A stretch of DNA of 64,000 nt from Sphingobacterium sp. JB170 (GTDB lineage Bacteria; Bacteroidota; Bacteroidia; Sphingobacteriales; Sphingobacteriaceae). The notes beneath the pieces are model-generated. The model did not search any database and was not told the origin of the DNA. It worked only from the letters and a program-made list of their open reading frames with translations. Shown here piece by piece: positions 54,896-62,754 of this stretch. A program made the position numbers and the translations under genes. The stretch lies in assembly GCF_900163865.1 (NCBI RefSeq), contig NZ_FUKU01000013.1, positions 1 to 64,000 of the forward strand, given 5' to 3'. Numbering within the stretch: position 1 is the first letter of the stretch; each line of letters opens with the position of its first letter.

Positions 54896-56155
54896 ATGAA
54901 AGTTAATAAATTAACTGCAACAATTATGGTCGCAGTCGGCCTATTTGCAAGCTGCGTGGAAAACGATAATCCGGTCAACCCGATCGACCCTGATCCGGCC
55001 GCTTCGGATAAGTACGTACTAATTACGATGAGTGAACGATCGCTCGAGAAACCAGGATATGCTAGTGCCTTTAATGAGCTTCCCTCGGGAGATGTTGTAA
55101 ACAACGCTAGTGGTAGCCTCCAGGGGCTTGGTTTTGGCGGCTGGCGTCCCCAAAACAATAGATTATTCAAAATGTTTAATACCTCCGCTGCAGAACTGGG
55201 AATAGAGGAGTTGAAAGTAGATGCGGAAGGAACAGTAGCACCCGCAGCTTTTATCAAGACCGATCAAAACACCAACGGGTCAGGAAACTTTGTGATTGCT
55301 AGCGAAACGCAAGGATTCTACTTCGATGGCGCAAATCCATTAGACATCCAAACATTTGACCCCACCACCATGTCGCGCACCGGCGAAATAAAACTTGAAG
55401 ATGCCGTAAACGAACGTGGTGTAGACAACCCGGAAATACTTTTCCGGTCCGTAGGACAGAAATTCCTTGTCGTAAAAGAAGGAAAGCTATATGCTAATAT
55501 CAGCTACGCAAAGACAGACGGTTCGCAAAAAGGCTTTTGGGATGACTACTTCCCTGAGGTGTATCTCGCTGTAATCGACCTTGAATCGCTTGAATATGAA
55601 AGAACAATCAAAATTGAAGACACCGGTTCAATCGCATATATCAACGATAACAATATGTACGACTTTGATGATAACGGTGACCTTTACATTGTAACCCAAG
55701 GAATTAGCGCGGTAGGTGGTAAATCGAAGATCGTCCGGATTAAAGCCGGAGAAGATGATATCGATTCCTCTTGGAGTTTAAACATGGACGATATCACAGA
55801 GGGCGGAAAATTTGTTTCTGTATTCGCAAAAGAAGGCAAAATCATTACGGTCGTACCTAACACTGTTCTAACAGGCGGTCCTAGCGGAAACATCAACGAT
55901 GCAGACGTATGGGACTTCTATCAGTTTGATATTGAAAGCAAAGAAAAAACCAAAATTGAAGGCGTGCCCTCGGTAACAAACCCGGGCGCCGCATTCTGCG
56001 CGATCGAAATTGACGGTAAAGTACTTTTACGTGTTACGACCAAAGATGGATCAACGAACGGTTACTACGAGCTGGAAGGAACAACTGCAAAACCATTATT
56101 TAACGTGACAGCAGGTGGATCCGTATCCGGGCTTTATAAAGTTAGCCAAGAATAA
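54896..56155 (+). CDS. DUF4374/XusB-like surface lipoprotein
   Basis: 419 residues. The lipobox is LFASC with Cys at 20, followed by an acidic/proline tether (ENDNPVNPIDPDPAASDKY) that favours surface exposure. The body is a propeller-like series of beta segments: YVLITMSERSLEKPGYASAF, GFGGWRPQNNRLFKMFNTSA, YFPEVYLAVIDLESLEYERT, YDFDDNGDLYIVTQGISAVG, and a C-terminal YYELEGTTAKPLFNVTAGG. This fits DUF4374. In Bacteroides thetaiotaomicron, XusB is such a lipoprotein that captures ferric enterobactin for XusA. The gap from the receptor is 27 bp, so they form one transcript. The DUF number is recalled, not searched. Confidence 0.7.
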   Translation: MKVNKLTATIMVAVGLFASCVENDNPVNPIDPDPAASDKYVLITMSERSLEKPGYASAFNELPSGDVVNNASGSLQGLGFGGWRPQNNRLFKMFNTSAAELGIEELKVDAEGTVAPAAFIKTDQNTNGSGNFVIASETQGFYFDGANPLDIQTFDPTTMSRTGEIKLEDAVNERGVDNPEILFRSVGQKFLVVKEGKLYANISYAKTDGSQKGFWDDYFPEVYLAVIDLESLEYERTIKIEDTGSIAYINDNNMYDFDDNGDLYIVTQGISAVGGKSKIVRIKAGEDDIDSSWSLNMDDITEGGKFVSVFAKEGKIITVVPNTVLTGGPSGNINDADVWDFYQFDIESKEKTKIEGVPSVTNPGAAFCAIEIDGKVLLRVTTKDGSTNGYYELEGTTAKPLFNVTAGGSVSGLYKVSQE

Positions 56156-56214
56156 AATAGTCGGAGAAGACACCATTTATCCGTCTCTTTAAGAATCGTC
56201 TTCACAATACAATT

Positions 56215-56258
56215 AAACCGAGCGGCAATGAGTAAGGTAATACAACGCCGCTCGGTTT
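56215..56258 (+). terminator. Rho-independent terminator
   Basis: 12-bp stem AAACCGAGCGGC / GCCGCTCGGTTT (56215-56226 and 56247-56258), 60 bp after the lipoprotein stop, with a T-rich tail. Confidence 0.8.
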
Positions 56259-56345
56259 TACATATCTCACCAAAGCAAATGGCTACGACGATAGTTTAAA
56301 AAACTAACAGCGGAACTACGCGCTCGTCCCTAATCGCGCCGGAAA

Positions 56346-56975
56346 TCATCTTATTCTGGTTGCAAACTCTTGCGTCGATATTCTCACCTTTTTTTGCGAA
56401 GCTAGGAGGTCCATCTCTTCATCGCGGTAGCCTACGGCAAGAAGCACAACACTTTTGAGGTTTTTCTCTCTCAATCCCAATAATTTGTCAAATTTTTCTG
56501 GGTCAAAACCTTCTAACGGCGCAGCATCGATTTTTAAATTTGCCGCCGCAATCAAGCCCGTACCCAATCCAATATAAGCTTGTTTGCTTGACCAGTTAAA
56601 ATTCTCCTGGTCATTCCGAGCTAAAAGAAAGTCGCAAACCTTAGTTTTAAGATCCACTAAATCCGTTACTGGAATCCCCCTTTCATTGGCTAACAGCTGG
56701 ATATAGTTTTCTATCGTTTCCTCGCGAATAACATCAAAGGCCGCAAATACAAAAAGGTGCGAAGAATCCGCGATCTGCGAATTAAAGGATCCTATCCCTA
56801 ACTGCTTTTTTAATGCCTGATTTTCTATAACAAAAAGGCGGTAGGTTTGCATACCAATCGATGATGCGGAAAGATTGATGGCCTCAATCAATGTTTGCAA
56901 GTCCTCTTCCGATACACTTTTATTGCTGAACTTCTTAGTTGCATAGCGCCATTTTAGATCGTTTATCAACTCCAT
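56346..56975 (-). CDS. NAD(P)H-dependent nitroreductase (NfsB-type)
   Basis: 209 residues. Family features: LKWRYATKKFSNKSVSEEDL (FMN phosphate-binding Arg/Lys), INLSASSIGMQTYRLFVIEN, the helix of WSSKQAYIGLGTGLIAAANL and the C-terminal KNLKSVVLLAVGYRDEEMD. It reduces nitro groups or quinones with NAD(P)H and FMN. It diverges from an HxlR regulator and has its own -7 box TAGTTTTG (minus, 57012-57005). Start 56975 (MELINDLKWRYA). Confidence 0.9.
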   Translation of the reverse strand: MELINDLKWRYATKKFSNKSVSEEDLQTLIEAINLSASSIGMQTYRLFVIENQALKKQLGIGSFNSQIADSSHLFVFAAFDVIREETIENYIQLLANERGIPVTDLVDLKTKVCDFLLARNDQENFNWSSKQAYIGLGTGLIAAANLKIDAAPLEGFDPEKFDKLLGLREKNLKSVVLLAVGYRDEEMDLLASQKKVRISTQEFATRIR

Positions 56976-57004
56976 GGTGTTTTATATTTTAATAAGTTAT
57001 GATG

Positions 57005-57054
57005 CAAAACTACATTAAGCATATTACTTTTTGTACCTTTGTGTCAAAAAGTAA
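57005..57054. promoter_or_regulatory. HxlR operator over divergent promoters
   Basis: TTACTTTTTG (57024-57033) and CAAAAAGTAA (57045-57054) form a perfect 10-bp inverted repeat with an 11-bp spacer. The spacer contains TACCTTTG (57034-57041), the plus-strand -7 box of the HxlR gene. The minus-strand -7 box TAGTTTTG of the nitroreductase lies at 57005-57012. A bound dimer would cover the regulator's own promoter and abut the other one. Confidence 0.8.
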
Positions 57055-57085
57055 CAATAACATTCGAGTAACCAACTTACATAGC

Positions 57086-57436
57086 ATGGAAAACATAAAA
57101 ACACCATTAGAAGAGTGCGGTCATACCATACTGGCCATTCACGACGTGATGGATCTGCTGAATGGCAAATGGAAAGTCTCCATAATAGCGTGTTTGTGCT
57201 TCCGCACGATGCGCTACTCCGAATTATTAAAGGAAGTCCGTGGGGTTTCCGGTAAAATGCTAAGTAGAGATCTAAAGGAACTCGAATCTAACCACCTGAT
57301 AAAAAGAACGGTACAGGATACGCAGCCTGTAACCGTGGAGTACGCGATAACCGAATACGGTTATACGCTAAAGAAATTGACCTCAACGATCGCAGAATGG
57401 GGGCTGGAGCACAGAAAAAAAATCATCAATAGTTAG
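57086..57436 (+). CDS. HxlR/DUF24-family transcriptional regulator
   Basis: 116 residues from the ATG at 57086; the open frame from 56999 would put the promoter inside the gene. The winged helix is intact: DLLNGKWKVSIIACLCF, MRYSELLKEVRGVSGKMLSR (recognition helix), DLKELESNHLIKRTV and the wing VEYAITEYGYTLKKL. A Cys at residue 11 (LEECGH) sits where YodB/HypR-type regulators carry the redox-sensing Cys. Members of this family control nitroreductases and azoreductases in Bacillus (YodB, HypR), which matches the divergent nitroreductase gene here. Confidence 0.88.
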   Translation: MENIKTPLEECGHTILAIHDVMDLLNGKWKVSIIACLCFRTMRYSELLKEVRGVSGKMLSRDLKELESNHLIKRTVQDTQPVTVEYAITEYGYTLKKLTSTIAEWGLEHRKKIINS

Positions 57437-57514
57437 CTTCATTACCAAGATCATACGGTACCCCGGCGTCGGCACGATTAATGATATGTATTTAACCTAT
57501 GACTAACAGAAATT

Positions 57515-58477
57515 ATGAAGTGGAACCTGTGTATTTATATATTTGTAACTAGTTTAATATTAATATCAAGTGTTTTTTTATCCTGTGGCGCACAAACGAA
57601 AGACTCATTAACGGATACATCTAAGCATATCAAAGAGAAGCAACGGATTCCTCCGCGGCTTACATTTGGAATGGCAAAATCTATCGATTATATCAAGAAA
57701 ATTGTGGCGTGTGACAGTAACCGATATGAAAAAATAGAAGATTATAATGCGAAATACGGTTTTGAGAAAAGATCTTTCTTTCACCCAAGAGACTCCGTAT
57801 TATTAACAATCCAGGTTGATTATCCTGCTATTCTTTTTCATAAACAGAACTTCAAGTCAAGTATCGCCTCGAACCAGATGAACGAACGATGGCTGGGGAA
57901 TGGCGGTTATTTTGGGTATCTCTATCAAGACTCGACTTATCTTAAAGTTTTATCTGGAAACTATACTTATGTAAATGAATTTTACGATATCACATATGAT
58001 AAGGAGGCGAGACAAATCCGAGAAAGAAACAATGTTGGAGAGGCAAATGAATATAAATTATTGAGTGAACGTGAATTGAAAAAACTCGGTACAGAGATGA
58101 CCTTTAAGAAGGTGTATTTTCGGTATGAAGGTCTAACAAATGAAGCATATCCGACGAAAAATCTTAGGGCTCTCCAAAAAAAGGTAATCGAAAAATACTT
58201 ATGGCCCATTACTGATTCAATGGATATGGAAAAAGATAACATTAACATGATTTATAAATACGTGGTGGATTCCAATGGTCAGGTACAAGGCATGTTTACA
58301 GAAATATATGACTCGACGACCAAAATCGATCTCGATGCTGTATCGTTTAAACGATTTATAGACGCTTTGCACAGTGAAATTATTGATGTAAAAAAACTCT
58401 TCATTCCTGCTGAAAAAAATGGAATTCCGGTTAAATCTCTTTATGTTCAAAATATTGCCCCCAGTAGCAACTTGTAA
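57515..58477 (+). CDS. Hypothetical lipoprotein
   Basis: 320 residues. Lipobox SVFLSC with Cys at 24. The mature part is rich in Tyr and Lys and has no recognised domain. The C-terminal segment (NMIYKYVVDSNGQVQGMFTE then IDLDAVSFKRFIDALHS) hints at an alpha/beta module like those in peptide-binding periplasmic proteins, but no family is claimed. It starts 78 bp after HxlR on the same strand and need not be related to it. Confidence 0.5.
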   Translation: MKWNLCIYIFVTSLILISSVFLSCGAQTKDSLTDTSKHIKEKQRIPPRLTFGMAKSIDYIKKIVACDSNRYEKIEDYNAKYGFEKRSFFHPRDSVLLTIQVDYPAILFHKQNFKSSIASNQMNERWLGNGGYFGYLYQDSTYLKVLSGNYTYVNEFYDITYDKEARQIRERNNVGEANEYKLLSERELKKLGTEMTFKKVYFRYEGLTNEAYPTKNLRALQKKVIEKYLWPITDSMDMEKDNINMIYKYVVDSNGQVQGMFTEIYDSTTKIDLDAVSFKRFIDALHSEIIDVKKLFIPAEKNGIPVKSLYVQNIAPSSNL

Positions 58478-59490
58478 AATAAATTTCACAACAGGCAATT
58501 CAGAATTAGCGGTCAGCAAGTGTACAAGGTAATTAAGAGGGCTTAAACCAGTCTACGAAAGAGTCTAGATTGCTGGTATGTACTATTCAATTTCTATACC
58601 TCTGAGGAACATTGCTACAGACTTAAAATCTATAAATTTCTGCTTCCACGAAAATCAAAGAGCAAGCTTCGGAAAACATCGATTTTTATTCGAATTCATT
58701 TTCCAAAATTCAAGCATTAGAGATTTTAGAAAAAAATAATGCGGGACTTCCGCTAAAAGGCTTAAGGCCACATCCACCAAAAAATTGCAACGTTTGCAAG
58801 AAGTTGGCTTGTACTTTCAACCTAATAGGTAAAGATCAGACAGATATCATCTCATACGATCGACCTTTTTAAGGTTTTTCGAAATTAAACCTTTCACGAG
58901 AACTAATTTTAAGCCCATAAATGAGTTAGCAATCCTTCATTTTGCACTCAATTCGAATGGTTTGATATTTAATTTTCTTGTTTTCCTCACGTTCAGCCAT
59001 CTTAATGCACGTCAGCTACGAAATAACACCTCTTGCAGGTATCATGCTATACTATTCCCTTTTTACTGTTTGAAAAACTAATACAATACGGTAAAAGTTG
59101 CTAACAGAAATCGCGCTTTTCTAAATTAACGCAATCGTTTGTGTTTTACTTATAGTTGAAACTGCCACACATAAGGTAAATAAAGTAGCGATTCACGAAA
59201 GACGCACGCGTCTCCCATTTGCGGTTGCAAAATCGTTTGCATATTTTCCCTTAAATTTTGCAATCACTCGTTTCACTAAACGATATCAACTAAACTACGA
59301 CATGAACCGTTTCAATTATCAAAACCCTCCATAAAACAGGGGATGTTCACGCATTCAGCAAATCCTCACGCAAACGCCCATATTGGGACAAAGAATGCCA
59401 ACAACAGCAAACCTAATCACTAACAACTAACAATCAGAATAGAATTTATCTTCGTATTTGCGTAGACCATTTTATTCCAACAGACTAAGT
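58478..59490. other. Long gene-free leader before the third SusC
   Basis: About 1 kb without a clear gene. A plus-strand frame of 79 codons (58636-58872) stays open but has no ATG at its start; it reads IQALEILEKNNAGLPLKGLR, then PHPPKNCNVCKKLACTF, and ends ISYDRPF. The CxxC pair may mark a zinc site of a lost protein, but no family is recognised. The part from 59100 on holds the CG-centred repeats listed separately. Confidence 0.4.
59132..59283. promoter_or_regulatory. Cluster of CG-centred inverted repeats upstream of SusC
   Basis: Three sites: CAATCGTTTG (59132-59141), GCAAAATCGTTTGC (59227-59240, outer five bases each side perfectly inverted) and TCGTTTCACTAAACGA (59268-59283, 6-bp perfect arms). 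The first two share AATCGTTTG. They lie 200-360 bp before the SusC ATG. CG-centred, A/T-flanked palindromes are typical of LacI-family operators; no LacI gene is in the window. Confidence 0.45.
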
Positions 59491-62400
59491 ATGAAAAAGA
59501 ACGCATTTATAATTGCGGCGAGGCCCCTAAACATGCTGGGACTTTGCCTACTGCTCAGCGCGCAACATGCGGCAGCCGACGTCCCCATGCCCTTAACGGA
59601 TATTGTGCCAGTAACCGTGCAGCAAAACATCACGGGTACCATCACTGACCAAAATGGAGAGTCCATCACCGGTGCAACAATCGCTATTCAAGGCACCTCG
59701 ACAGCCACGTCCTCGGACGTATCGGGAAATTTCAGTATCAAAGCATCGCCAGGAGACATTTTAGCCGTAAGCTTCCTCGGATTTATGCCTCAGCAGATCA
59801 CCCTTGGCAATCAAAAAGTAATCGATATCACCTTGCAAAGTGATGAAAGCGCGATCGAAGAAGTCGTAGTTGTGGGATACGGAACACAGCGCAAAGGGAG
59901 CATCACTGGAGCCATCACCACCGTAAAAGCCGATGATTTAAAAGATATTCCTACATCGAACCTTTCGAACACTCTTGCCGGTAGAGCGCCGGGCGTAAAT
60001 GTGACGAACACCTCGGGAATGTCGGGGGCCTCCTCGAGCGTACGTATGCGTGGTAGTTTTGCGGAGCCGCTCTACGTGATCGATGGAATCGTGCGCGACA
60101 AAGCAGCATTTGATGCCCTGGAAGCCAACGAAGTCGATCAAATGAGCTTCCTGAAAGATGCCGCCGCCGCGGCCGTATATGGAACGCGCGCGGGGAACGG
60201 TGTTGTGGTAGTAACAACCAGGAAAGGTATCGCACAAGCGCCCGTTTTTAATGTGCAGAGCAACTATACTTTCAACGCACCCACTCAAACGCTTCTTGCT
60301 GATCTCACGACAGCAACGGACGAACTGGTTTACCAAAACCGTGTCGCTGAATTTCAAGGCCTGCCCCTCCCCAATAGTGAAGACGAGTTTGCCTACTTTG
60401 AAAACAGAAACTATAATGCCAACGACGTCATCTGGAAGAACCCCTTTAGCCACCGCCAGTCGGTAAGCGTAAATGGAGGGGGCGATAATATCACTTATTA
60501 TGCCTTGGTGAGCTACCGCGGGGAGAGCGGATCCTATGAGTCACTAGACCATGAAAAGTTTAATATCCGCTCGAACGTATCGGCGAAAATATCAGAAGCA
60601 TTCAGCATCGATCTAAACATATCGGCCAACCAGCAGAACTCCAACCGTTTTTTCTGGCCTTTTAGTACTTCGGCAGATGATGATGATTTCGATGTTTCAG
60701 ATTTCTACCGCGTGACTTTCAACTGGCCGAAAATGTATCCTTTCTATACCGACGCTTCAGGCAACCCGACAAGCGAGATCACACCCTATCCGGTCCAGAC
60801 GCCGATGGGAACCTGGCAGGCATGGAACGTGATTGATCAGGTGAACGGTGACCGCTATATCGACCGTAAAGTTCGTCAGGTGAATCCTATCCTCTCGCTA
60901 AATCTCAAGCTTGATAAACTCATTCCGGGTCTATCTACAAAACTTGTCGGTAGCTACATTGCCCAAGATTACCTGCGTAAACGTTACATGAGCTTCCAGA
61001 AGAATTACACGTTCCAGTCGCTCGACCCCGAAGGAAACCGTTTCGTGCCTGCGCCTCCCGACGAGGATAAGGTCAACATCTTTACCTTCGGGCAGTCCCA
61101 GCCCTTCATGGACTACAACACCCAGCGAAATTGGGAGTACCAGCTGAACTGGTTTTTGAACTATTCGAAAACATTCGGCAAGCATAACATTGACGCCACC
61201 TTCGTACTTGAGCAGTGGAAAAATGGGCTGACCGATATTACTTCCCGCGGAGAAAATCCCATCACGGGACTCGATCAGTTTTTCGTTTACCCTACCGACC
61301 GTAACTTCCGTGAAACAAATGGTTTTGAAGAGGTCGACGCCCGGCAAGCGATCGTAGGCCGCGCGAACTACAACTACGCCGACAAATATATCGCGGAGTT
61401 TTCCTTTCGTTATGACGGAACTGTTTTGTTCCCCGAGGAGAAACGTTGGGGATTTTTCCCTTCGGTGTCTGCCGCATGGCGCATTTCCGAGGAAGATTTC
61501 TTTTCCGATCTAAAGAGTACGGTGAGCGACTTAAAAATCCGCGCTTCATACGGCACAACCGGTAACTTCCTCGACGAACTGGCCGATCCTATTGGCGCGT
61601 TCACCTACGCCGAAAAGTACGGTACCACCGATGGTTTTATCTTTGGTGACCGTTACTACAACGGATTAGAATACGGAGATACACCAAATCCTTTTGTTAC
61701 TTGGACCACCTCGAAAAGTTACAATGCCGGTCTAGACTTTGCCTTTCTGAATGGGAAACTCTCCGGAGCACTCGACATTTTCAAGCGTGATGAAACAGAT
61801 ATCTTGGCTAGCCGTACCATTACCCTTCCAGACACCTACGGACGGACACTCGCCAAAGAAAACTATGCAGCACGTAGCTACCGCGGAGGCGAACTTAGCT
61901 TAAACTGGTCCGACCAGATTGGTCAGGTATCCTACGGCGTGGCAGCAAACATCGGTTACGCAGTCGACCGCTGGGACATTTACGACGAAGAGCCCGCATG
62001 GAGTCCGGAAGGTAATCAGCATTTCCGCTCCCGTGTGGGGCAGCCACACAACCGCCTAACCGGCTTGATAGCGAACGACCTCGTTCGTACCCAAGAACAA
62101 CTCGACGAGCTGACCGCAGCAGGTTTTACCACCTACGGGCGTGATCCCTACCTAGGGATGATACTCTACAAAGATATCCGGGGCGCGGACTACGCCGATG
62201 GACCTGATGGCAAGATTGATGAAAATGATGAAGATTTGCTTTCGGTGGATAACTCACCGCGATACAATTATGGCCTTGCATTAAATGCAAGTTGGAAAGG
62301 CATTTCAGTGTCCGCGCTTTTGCAAGGTGTATTAAATTATGACCGGATGATAAGCAACCTCGAAGGAGGTGGAATGCGCCAGCATGGTAGCACCTTCCGT

Positions 62401-62742
62401 CCTTACTACCCTATTTGGGCCGACGATGTGTGGACAAAAGACAATCCCGATGCGAAATATCCCGCTGTGGTCGGTAAAAATTGGGCCGAATCAGGAAGCA
62501 TGCCTTCATCCTTCTGGATCCGTAACGGTGGCTATATGCGCCTGCGCGATCTGAACATATCCTACGCCCTACCGAGTGCATGGACCGAGCAGATCAAACT
62601 CAAAAATGTTAACGTTTTCTTTAACGGATCGAATCTCTTCGTGCTCTCGCCAATGACCGAATTTCACGATCCCGAACAGCTAAACTATGACTCCTATCCA
62701 GTCATGAAAACATTCACTCTAGGCTTAGACGTTAAATTTTAA
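59491..62742 (+). CDS. SusC/RagA TonB-linked receptor (third locus)
   Basis: 1083 residues from the ATG at 59491 (MKKNAFIIAARPLNML); the frame from 59458 adds a poor leader. Signal peptide to about residue 32. No STN domain. Carboxypeptidase-like domain (ITGTITDQNGESITGATIAI), plug (VVVGYGTQRKGSITGAITTV, LAGRAPGVNVTNTSGMSG, LYVIDGIVRDKAAF, MSFLKDAAAAAVYGTRAGNG) and barrel ending FTLGLDVKF. Followed 12 bp later by SusD. Substrate cannot be told, because any linked hydrolases lie beyond the window. Confidence 0.93.
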   Translation: MKKNAFIIAARPLNMLGLCLLLSAQHAAADVPMPLTDIVPVTVQQNITGTITDQNGESITGATIAIQGTSTATSSDVSGNFSIKASPGDILAVSFLGFMPQQITLGNQKVIDITLQSDESAIEEVVVVGYGTQRKGSITGAITTVKADDLKDIPTSNLSNTLAGRAPGVNVTNTSGMSGASSSVRMRGSFAEPLYVIDGIVRDKAAFDALEANEVDQMSFLKDAAAAAVYGTRAGNGVVVVTTRKGIAQAPVFNVQSNYTFNAPTQTLLADLTTATDELVYQNRVAEFQGLPLPNSEDEFAYFENRNYNANDVIWKNPFSHRQSVSVNGGGDNITYYALVSYRGESGSYESLDHEKFNIRSNVSAKISEAFSIDLNISANQQNSNRFFWPFSTSADDDDFDVSDFYRVTFNWPKMYPFYTDASGNPTSEITPYPVQTPMGTWQAWNVIDQVNGDRYIDRKVRQVNPILSLNLKLDKLIPGLSTKLVGSYIAQDYLRKRYMSFQKNYTFQSLDPEGNRFVPAPPDEDKVNIFTFGQSQPFMDYNTQRNWEYQLNWFLNYSKTFGKHNIDATFVLEQWKNGLTDITSRGENPITGLDQFFVYPTDRNFRETNGFEEVDARQAIVGRANYNYADKYIAEFSFRYDGTVLFPEEKRWGFFPSVSAAWRISEEDFFSDLKSTVSDLKIRASYGTTGNFLDELADPIGAFTYAEKYGTTDGFIFGDRYYNGLEYGDTPNPFVTWTTSKSYNAGLDFAFLNGKLSGALDIFKRDETDILASRTITLPDTYGRTLAKENYAARSYRGGELSLNWSDQIGQVSYGVAANIGYAVDRWDIYDEEPAWSPEGNQHFRSRVGQPHNRLTGLIANDLVRTQEQLDELTAAGFTTYGRDPYLGMILYKDIRGADYADGPDGKIDENDEDLLSVDNSPRYNYGLALNASWKGISVSALLQGVLNYDRMISNLEGGGMRQHGSTFRPYYPIWADDVWTKDNPDAKYPAVVGKNWAESGSMPSSFWIRNGGYMRLRDLNISYALPSAWTEQIKLKNVNVFFNGSNLFVLSPMTEFHDPEQLNYDSYPVMKTFTLGLDVKF

Positions 62743-62754
62743 AAAAAGCAAGTC

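Noticed and set aside
59938..60453. Minus-strand frame of 171 codons inside SusC
   Set aside because: Antisense shadow of the well-supported SusC plug region.
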